5,415 nucleotides of DNA, from NCBI GenBank assembly GCA_030146615.1, contig JASLBL010000255.1, forward strand, positions 1-5,415. The letters run 5' to 3'. Positions 1-4,478 of the stretch are shown one piece after another. The stretch comes from Actinomycetes bacterium. GTDB taxonomy: Bacteria; Actinomycetota; CALGFH01. The translations under genes were made by a program, and so were the position numbers. The notes under the pieces are model-generated. The model ran no database searches, was not told where the DNA came from, and saw only the letters and a list, made by a program, of their open reading frames with translations. Positions within the stretch are counted from its first letter, which is position 1. Each line of letters begins with the position of its first letter.

Positions 1-154
1 GACCACGCAGGCGCCCTTGCCAGAGATTTGCCAGAAACCGCGCTACACGTAACCTCACGTCGCCCCACGACCCGATCCTCGGCAGCGCCTCTCACCTGCT
101 CGGTTGCGAGGGTAGGCGAGGTGGTGCGTTGCGACGTGAACCACCCGCACATCA
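1..154. other. Gene-free flank left of the att core
   Basis: No convincing gene on either strand. The stretch holds a pair of TTGCCAGA repeats (17-24, 28-35) and an inverted repeat GGTGGT/ACCACC (120-125, 140-145) with a 14-nt loop, ending 10 bp before the tRNA-derived core. If the core is an attachment site, this is either element DNA (the P arm) or the neighbouring element or chromosome. The sequence alone does not decide which. Confidence 0.5.
17..35 (+). repeat. Two TTGCCAGA direct repeats, possible integrase arm sites
   Basis: TTGCCAGA occurs at 17-24 and 28-35, an 11-bp period, or about one helical turn. The unit resembles the TGTCAGCAGAT repeat on the other side of the tRNA core (shared pattern TTG[C/T]CAG...AGAT). 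Tyrosine integrases of the lambda type bind paired arm-type sites flanking the core, so this could be one arm. The match is short, so chance is possible. Confidence 0.35.
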
Positions 155-199
155 ATGGCATGCAAGGGGTCAGGGGTTCAAATCCCCTCAGCTCCACCA
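155..199 (+). other. 3' half of tRNA-Ala(GGC): attachment-site core
   Basis: The 45 bases read as a tRNA from position 32 to the CCA end: anticodon loop ATGGCAT (anticodon GGC, alanine), 3' anticodon stem GCAAG, variable loop GGGTC, T arm AGGGG-TTCAAAT-CCCCT, acceptor strand CAGCTCC, discriminator A, then CCA. The five bases before it (CATCA) cannot pair with GCAAG, and no acceptor 5' strand or D arm lies upstream, so this is a fragment and not a gene. A break exactly at the anticodon loop is the usual signature of integration by a tyrosine recombinase. The element carries the 3' half to restore the target tRNA gene and leaves a displaced copy at its other end. The integrase at 2815-4311 is the obvious candidate enzyme. 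Confidence 0.85.
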
Positions 200-236
200 G
201 GCACAACGCATCGACAGGACTCCCGACAGGGCCGTC

Positions 237-258
237 TGTCAGCAGATTGTCAGCAGAT
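237..258 (+). repeat. Perfect tandem TGTCAGCAGAT x2, likely integrase arm-type sites
   Basis: The 11-bp unit TGTCAGCAGAT is repeated without gap at 237-247 and 248-258, beginning 37 bp to the right of the tRNA fragment. Two identical sites one helical turn apart, close to an att core, are what arm-type binding sites of a tyrosine integrase look like. A second small pair, CGACAGG at 212-218 and 224-230, lies between them and the core. Their presence suggests that DNA to the right of the core belongs to the element. Confidence 0.55.
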
Positions 259-324
259 CACGGCTTGTGACTGCTAAACACTCTTAGTGGTGGCCGGTTC
301 GGGCTTTCTACGAGGTTTGCTTGC

Positions 325-368
325 AGAAGAGGATGGCGGGACGCGTGTCACGCCCCGCCATCTCTTCT
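325..368 (-). terminator. Hairpin terminator after the cutinase gene
   Basis: The arms at 325-340 and 354-368 pair over 15 bp (AGAAGAG/ATGGCGGG against its complement) with a single bulged G. The 13-nt middle contains a further small GCG/CGC hairpin. It begins about 10 bp beyond the cutinase TAA stop. There is no U-run, which is common for terminators in high-GC actinobacteria. It would also insulate the att region from cutinase transcription. Confidence 0.7.
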
Positions 369-377
369 CGCCGCTGG

Positions 378-1244
378 TTACAGCGGCTTCTGCTTCTGTA
401 GCTGGCGCCAGCGCTTGATGGCCGTGTAGGCCGCGATGCGCGTGTATCCACGGGTGACGTACTGGTGGTGGGCGCACGTGGACGCGGCCGGCAGCAGACA
501 CGACGCGATATTCGCGACAGATGAGTTGCAGACAGGGTCGCCGTAGAGGCAGTAGCTCCTGACGCGGTCCGTCATGCTCTCGTCGACGACTCTTTCCTGG
601 TACAGCGCGACAGCAATGCCGGATAACTTCTTATCGTACGTGCCGTCGTTGACCTTCTTGGGTTGCTCGGGGTTGAACATTGGATCACCGAACAGGGCGA
701 CTCCAGCAATGCGCCGCAACTGGTCGCTCGAGAGGTGATGGTCGACCACCTCGCTTACTACATGAGCTCCTTGGCTATATCCGCCCAGGATCACATATGT
801 CCTGGGGCAGTCGCGCATGAATCGGACGAGGAACGCCTCGAGCGCGTAACTGCCCTCCGAGACGCTGTAGACGTAGATGGCGGCGTATTCCTGGAGGTCG
901 AGCAGTCTGACGACCGGGACGGCCGAGTAGTTGATTGGCTTGGTCCCCAGGCCAGGGACCTTCTCCGCCAGGGCGTTCTTCATATCCTGGACCGTGTTGC
1001 CGTAGCCGCCCCCCGTGGCTTCAGACTCACCCGACCCGCGGACCCCAACGAACTGAAGCGTGGGGCAGCTGGGCGGGGGGACCGTCACCGTGGGAGGAGG
1101 GATGGTGTTCGTGGTAGTCGTGAGTGTCGCTTCGGCGGCGCCGGCGCCACCGCTTGGACTACCAATCGGGGCCACGAACGCGGCAACCGCGGCAATGGCC
1201 AGCAAGGCCAGCGCGCGGCCGGCGTGCCTTCGGAGAGGCAACAA
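378..1244 (-). CDS. Secreted cutinase-family serine esterase
   Basis: 288 residues. Residues 1-36 form a signal peptide: RR-containing n-region, hydrophobic ALALLAIAAVAAFVAPI, and an Ala-rich cleavage region near GAGAA. A Thr/Pro-rich linker follows (about 40-59), then an alpha/beta-hydrolase domain of the cutinase family. The GVRGSGE segment (67-73) is the family's oxyanion-side motif. The nucleophile elbow GGYSQGA gives Ser157, YGDPVC gives the likely acid Asp236, and HHQY gives the likely base His259. Cysteines at 60/146, 232/239 and 249/257 suit disulfides of an exported enzyme. The family hydrolyses ester bonds in cutin, lipids or short-chain esters; the substrate here is unknown. An in-frame TGA lies just upstream, so the start must be TTG at 1244 (or the next codon, also TTG), with AGGAAGG at 1256-1262 as ribosome binding site 11 nt away. 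GC content looks lower than in the integrase genes. It may be cargo of the element or a chromosomal neighbour. Confidence 0.9.
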   Translation of the reverse strand: MLPLRRHAGRALALLAIAAVAAFVAPIGSPSGGAGAAEATLTTTTNTIPPPTVTVPPPSCPTLQFVGVRGSGESEATGGGYGNTVQDMKNALAEKVPGLGTKPINYSAVPVVRLLDLQEYAAIYVYSVSEGSYALEAFLVRFMRDCPRTYVILGGYSQGAHVVSEVVDHHLSSDQLRRIAGVALFGDPMFNPEQPKKVNDGTYDKKLSGIAVALYQERVVDESMTDRVRSYCLYGDPVCNSSVANIASCLLPAASTCAHHQYVTRGYTRIAAYTAIKRWRQLQKQKPL

Positions 1245-1688
1245 TTTTTCTCAATCCTTCCTGGCATGTCGGAACCTCCGGCCGGTCCTCGATCGGCTTG
1301 CCGTCAGCTCCTCGTATGCCGCTTTCAGTGAACTTGCTGTGCCCGCACAGGCGGCTCGGCACAGAGGCAGCACGCTGTTGTCCCAGCTCATCCCCCCTCA
1401 CAGGCACAGTGGACCTACCACAGGTGCGTTGGGGGGGCGTAAAAGGATTGCCACGGCGGCCTCATCAGCCACTTACGCCCCCCAACCTGCCCGTGCCGGG
1501 CCGGATGCTTACATAGTCGGCATTGCCCGCCCTGCTGCATTTGGGCGAAGACTGACGTACCGTTCCTGTAGAGGGAACAAGTACATGTAGCAAGCTGCGC
1601 GCGGCCGGGACGGTTGCCGCCATCCCAACCTCACCCCTGACTAGGACATAACGCGGCTTGTCCTCACCTGGCCACCCCTCTTATATTA
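1245..1688. other. Gene-free stretch between cutinase and IS
   Basis: No ORF here looks like a protein: the open frames are arginine- or alanine-rich shadows or antisense extensions of the cutinase. The region must hold the cutinase promoter and 5' leader (minus strand), but I cannot pick a convincing -10/-35 pair. It also holds the former downstream flank of the integrase gene. Visible structures are the long inverted repeat at 1428-1486, a small hairpin GTAC-GTTCC/GGAAC-GTAC at 1557-1584, and a 6-bp stem AGGACA/TGTCCT at 1643-1664 that may be a weak terminator for int. Confidence 0.6.
1428..1486 (-). repeat. Inverted repeat (14-bp arms) upstream of the cutinase gene
   Basis: GTTGGGGGGGCGTAA (1428-1442) is complementary to TTACGCCCCCCAAC (1473-1486) apart from one extra G, with a 30-nt loop. 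It lies about 185 bp upstream of the cutinase start. If transcribed on the minus strand it would form a very stable GC-rich stem in the leader. It may be a terminator insulating the cutinase from int and IS transcription, a leader RNA element, or a protein-binding site. It fits no riboswitch family I recognise. Confidence 0.5.
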
Positions 1689-1714
1689 TTGAGTTTCGTG
1701 GGTTGGGTTGACGG
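1689..1714 (+). repeat. IS630 left terminal inverted repeat
   Basis: 26 bp, differing from the complement of 2793-2818 at one position only (G instead of C at repeat position 18). It is preceded by the target TA at 1687-1688. Confidence 0.9.
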
Positions 1715-1715
1715 T

Positions 1716-2764
1716 TCATGGGTTGAGGGCGAGGCCGGTGTGGGCCAAGAATCCGACCACCAGGTCCTGGTGCTTGCAGACCCGCTGGATGCCCTGTTGG
1801 GTGGCGTCGGCGACCTCGAGGAGCGTGGTCGTGGGGAGGTTGGCCAGCTCGACATCCTTGAGATTGGCCCAGAGATATTCGACCGGGTTGAGCTCCGGGG
1901 CGTAGGCCGGGAGCCGCTCGGCGGTGAGCCAATCGTGCTGGCTGTCGAGGTAGGCCCGCATCTTGGTGCTCCAGTGGGCACTGAGCCCGTCCCAGAGCAG
2001 CACCACCCGCTGCCCGGCGTAGAAGCCGGCCAACTGCTCCAGCACCGCGATGAGGCTGTCGGTGTTGTAGCTGGGCTGCTGTAAATGGAAGCAGAGCCGG
2101 GCGGCGTCGCCGTCGGGTCGATATCCCAGCGCGGCGGCCATGGAGGCCTTCTTCCAGCCGAACCGATGCCGCAGGATCGGCGTCTGGCCCCGTGGGGACC
2201 AGGTCCGGCGGACCGGCGGGATCAGCGAGACGGCCGATTCGTCGAAGAAGACAAGCCAGGCCGATTCTGCGCGGGCCCCTTTTTGATCCTGGGCCACTCC
2301 TGCTGAACCCAGCGGGTGATCGCCTGCTCGTCGCGTTCGCTGGCCCGCCGCTCCGGGCGCTGCAGGGTCCAGCCCAGCCGCCGGCGCAGGATCACCCAGA
2401 CATGGCCGGGGTGATAGCGGACCCCGGTCAGCTGGGTGATCACCACCGCCACCCGCTCCAGGGTCCACAGGTCGGTATCGAACCCGTTCGCCATGGCGCC
2501 TTGCAGCAACGCCTCCTCGACCTTGGTGAGCTGGGCATCCGACAGCTTGGGATCCGGGCCGGTCGGCCCCCGACTGCGCAAGGCATCCACGCCGCCCTCT
2601 TCGAAGCGGGTGTGCCAGATGTGGGCGCTTTGGCGGGAGACGCCGAGGGTGCGGGCGACCTCGGCCTGAGTGTGGCCCTGGGCGAACAGCTCGGCCGCCT
2701 GCAGCCGTCGGGCCTCCAGGGCGGCACGGTCCTCGGCAGGGCGGGAGCGGCGGATGGTCGGCAT
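1716..2764 (-). CDS. IS630-family transposase, two frames joined by -1 frameshift
   Basis: Frame A (2764 to 2222) carries the N-terminal DNA-binding part: a helix-turn-helix at residues 21-55 (ELFAQGHTQAEVARTLGVS) followed by a second winged-helix region to about 160. Frame B (ending at 1716) carries the DDE catalytic domain. Joining them by a -1 shift at the A5G4 run (2276-2284) gives a 349-residue protein reading ...PRIKKGARAESAWLVFFDES..., which matches the usual IS630 sequence across the junction. The catalytic triad in the joined numbering is Asp175 (FFDES), Asp259 (LLWDG) and Glu296 (LNPVEYLW), with 36 residues between the last two. The start is ATG at 2764, with GAGGG at 2772-2776, 7 nt upstream; an in-frame TTG at 2788 is less likely. 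The enzyme cuts and pastes at TA dinucleotides. Either the shift is programmed or this copy has a simple indel. Confidence 0.9.
2276..2284 (-). promoter_or_regulatory. Slippery run, likely -1 frameshift site of the transposase
   Basis: On the minus strand the run reads AAAAAGGGG, with frame-A codons ATC AAA AAG GGG. The heptamer A-AAG-GGG lets Lys-tRNA re-pair on AAA and Gly-tRNA on GGG after a -1 slip, moving directly into the DDE frame. The position coincides with the point where family similarity changes frame. Split-frame transposases are known in several IS families. I did not identify a downstream stimulator. Confidence 0.65.
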
Positions 2765-2792
2765 CGCCGGACCCTCACACACCACCAATCAG

Positions 2793-2818
2793 CCGTCAAC
2801 GCAACCCACGAAACTCAA
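2793..2818 (-). repeat. IS630 right terminal inverted repeat
   Basis: The 26-bp mate of the repeat at 1689-1714, followed by the duplicated target TA at 2819-2820. Its last bases supply the new TGA stop of the integrase gene (2815-2817). Confidence 0.9.
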
Positions 2819-4311
2819 TAGAAGTCTCTGAGTGCTGACCGGTTCGGGTGCTCCTCGAGCGCCTGTTCGGCTACCCAGAGCACGATCGACAATCGCTGCT
2901 GAATGGCGTCGATGACCCGGGCGGCCATCTCCGGGGTCGTGTGCCGATAGTGGGCGCCCATCGCGCTGCTCTGTTGCTGTCGGCTGCGGCCGGTGGCCTC
3001 GTGGCCCATCAGCTCATCGATGACTCGGGCGGGGATGCCGGCATCCTCCAACCAGGTCGCATAGGTATGGCGGAAGTCATGGGCGCCATGCAGGTCGACC
3101 ACCTCAAGCAGGGGATCTCGGGTGGTCGGCGCCTCCGACCAGCGGCCGGCGGTCACGTCCTGGGCGTCGATGTCGACCGCTGCAAGGCCGGCGGCGTGCA
3201 GCTCTTCCAAGGCGTCCGCGACGGTGGCCGGACGGATGGGGCGCCTGCCGGTCGTGCTCAGCTGGGTTACGAGCTGGTCGACGCGCTGTGGGCCGCCGTC
3301 GCGCAGGGCCCGCAGAACTCGTCTGGCTGTTGGTCGAAGCGGGACGGCTGGGTGGATCAGCTTGGCCACGGCGCCCTGGTAGGTGCGGTGCAGGTTGTGC
3401 CGGGACAGCACCGTGCGCGTGCCGCGGGGCACGCTCGGCCCGCCGCGCTGGCCGGGCCCGCCACCTGGGCCGGTGAATACCAGGTCCTCGGGGTCGCTGC
3501 CTGCAGGGAGCTGGCGGCGGATCGCCTCGACCACCAAGGGGGCTAGGGGCACCGGGCGGATGCCGGCGTCGCTCTTAGGCCGTGGCTTGAAGCCGCTGCC
3601 GAACCGGCCGGCCTGGTAGCGGGTGGGGCCGACCTCGAGGACCGGCATGGGTCGGTCGAGGTGAACCCGGCGCCGGCGCAGCCCAGCCAGCTCGCCAAAG
3701 CGCAGGCCGGTGCCGAACAGAGTGAGCACGTGGTCCCACCAGAACAGCGGGAAACAAGCCAGCAGCCGACCGGCCTCCTCAGGAGTGAGGGCCCGCCGCT
3801 TGACCTCCCCAAAGACCTGCTCGGGATCAACCCGGCGCTTGAGCGGCGGCACCTTGCGGACCGGGTTGGCGTCGATCGCGCCCTCGTCCATGGCGAACTG
3901 GAAGATCCGCAGTGCCAGCGATCGGCAGTGAGCCACCGTTGACGGCCCGACGTCCCGCGCCAGTTGCGCTTGCCAGCGACGCACGTCGGCTGGGGTGACC
4001 TTGTCGATGGGTCGGTCAGCGAACCACGGACGCACATGCAGCCGCAGCCAACTTTCAGTGGCGGCGAGGGTGGTGGGGCTGGGATCGCCGGCCGCCCATG
4101 TCTCCCACCACTCGGCCGCCCAGGCACTGAATGCTAGCCGACCGCGCTGGCGTCCTCGCCAGGTACCCCGACGCATCTCCAGCCTCTTCTTGGCGGCGAG
4201 GTCACGGGCCTCGTCCGGGGTGTCGACGGTCTTGCCACCTTGGGAGCCGTCATCTAGCCGCCAGGAGACGAGGTAGCGGTTGCCGCGCTTGCGCCAGTTC
4301 ACCGACCCCAT
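2815..4311 (-). CDS. int: Tyrosine-family site-specific integrase
   Basis: 498 residues, longer than the usual 380-430 for this class. Residues 1-60 look like an arm-site DNA-binding domain (GSVNWRKRGNRYLVSWRL..GGKTVDT). Residues 65-150 are the SAM-like core-binding domain, and 170-480 the catalytic domain. All the catalytic residues are visible: Arg204 (GTGLRFGEL), Lys246 (PKSDAG), His411 and Arg414 (HDFRHT), His437 (LMGHEA), and the nucleophile Tyr455 (GAHYRHTTPEM). An extra block at about 320-405, between QGAVAKL and LHGAHDFRHT, looks like a winged helix. The start is ATG at 4311: GGGGAGG lies 5 nt upstream (4317-4323) and the family N-terminus begins here. The open frame continues to 4806, but that stretch overlaps the DUF3987 gene and looks non-coding. 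The stop is inside the IS; the original was TAA one codon earlier. It probably recombines the tRNA-Ala core at 155-199. Confidence 0.94.
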   Translation of the reverse strand: MGSVNWRKRGNRYLVSWRLDDGSQGGKTVDTPDEARDLAAKKRLEMRRGTWRGRQRGRLAFSAWAAEWWETWAAGDPSPTTLAATESWLRLHVRPWFADRPIDKVTPADVRRWQAQLARDVGPSTVAHCRSLALRIFQFAMDEGAIDANPVRKVPPLKRRVDPEQVFGEVKRRALTPEEAGRLLACFPLFWWDHVLTLFGTGLRFGELAGLRRRRVHLDRPMPVLEVGPTRYQAGRFGSGFKPRPKSDAGIRPVPLAPLVVEAIRRQLPAGSDPEDLVFTGPGGGPGQRGGPSVPRGTRTVLSRHNLHRTYQGAVAKLIHPAVPLRPTARRVLRALRDGGPQRVDQLVTQLSTTGRRPIRPATVADALEELHAAGLAAVDIDAQDVTAGRWSEAPTTRDPLLEVVDLHGAHDFRHTYATWLEDAGIPARVIDELMGHEATGRSRQQQSSAMGAHYRHTTPEMAARVIDAIQQRLSIVLWVAEQALEEHPNRSALRDFY

Positions 4312-4478
4312 CAGGGCCTCCCCGCTCCGAGCCGGTGGGCGGCGTTCGATGGACCGGGCCGTCGAGGCATACAGGCGGGCCGCTGGGCCCCGCTGGAGCC
4401 GGACCATGACTCCTGACATGGCCGAAAGCGGCTGCAGCCGTACTCGTTGGATAACGTGACAGCCGATCTGGTGCTCAT
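4311..4478 (-). CDS. Doubtful 55-residue ORF between DUF3987 gene and int
   Basis: ATG at 4478 overlaps the DUF3987 stop as ATGA, and the TGA stop overlaps the int ATG as TGATG, so both junctions have the form of translational coupling. In many actinomycete elements the gene in this place is the excisionase xis. The product (MSTRSAVTLSNEYGCSRFRP...) shows no helix-turn-helix of the MerR/Xis type. It is rich in Ser, Pro, Gly and Arg with four Cys, as an out-of-frame translation of GC-rich DNA would be. I see no clear ribosome binding site of its own. It could be a small coupled gene, a degraded xis, or simply the int leader. The overlaps are the only real support. Confidence 0.3.
   Translation of the reverse strand: MSTRSAVTLSNEYGCSRFRPCQESWSGSSGAQRPACMPRRPGPSNAAHRLGAGRP
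4317..4323 (-). promoter_or_regulatory. Ribosome binding site of int
   Basis: GGGGAGG, five bases before the ATG at 4311. It fixes the integrase start and argues against the long upstream extension of the same open frame. Confidence 0.7.

Larger units (their letters stand above)
1689..2818 (-). mobile_element. Complete IS630-family insertion sequence, 1130 bp
   Basis: Both ends are visible: 26-bp terminal inverted repeats at 1689-1714 and 2793-2818 match at 25 of 26 positions, each beginning TTGAGTTTCGTGGGTTG. The dinucleotide TA flanks both ends (1687-1688 and 2819-2820), the target-site duplication typical of IS630/Tc1-mariner elements. The single transposase gene fills the interior, its stop lying one base inside the left repeat. 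Near-perfect ends and intact catalytic residues suggest a recent insertion. It lies in the integrase stop codon in the same orientation as int, so int transcripts could read into it. Confidence 0.93.

Noticed and set aside
121..199. A complete tRNA gene ending at 199
   Set aside because: Only the part from the anticodon loop onward fits. The upstream bases do not pair with the anticodon stem or acceptor strand, and there is no D arm.
1159..1407. 82-codon minus-strand frame overlapping the cutinase N-terminus
   Set aside because: It overlaps the signal-peptide coding region in another frame, has no family likeness that I recognise, and no clear ribosome binding site.
1435..1480. CTGATGAG on the minus strand inside the hairpin loop, reminiscent of a hammerhead ribozyme core
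   Set aside because: The GAAA element after stem II is missing (AATCC instead), and the two flanking strands pair with each other, which is the wrong layout for a hammerhead.
1060..1590. 176-codon plus-strand frame
   Set aside because: It runs antisense to the cutinase N-terminus and reads as Ala/Arg-rich shadow coding in GC-rich DNA.
1689..2821. Plus-strand frames inside the IS (131 and 209 codons)
   Set aside because: They are complements of the transposase frames. The DDE motifs and helix-turn-helix are on the minus strand.
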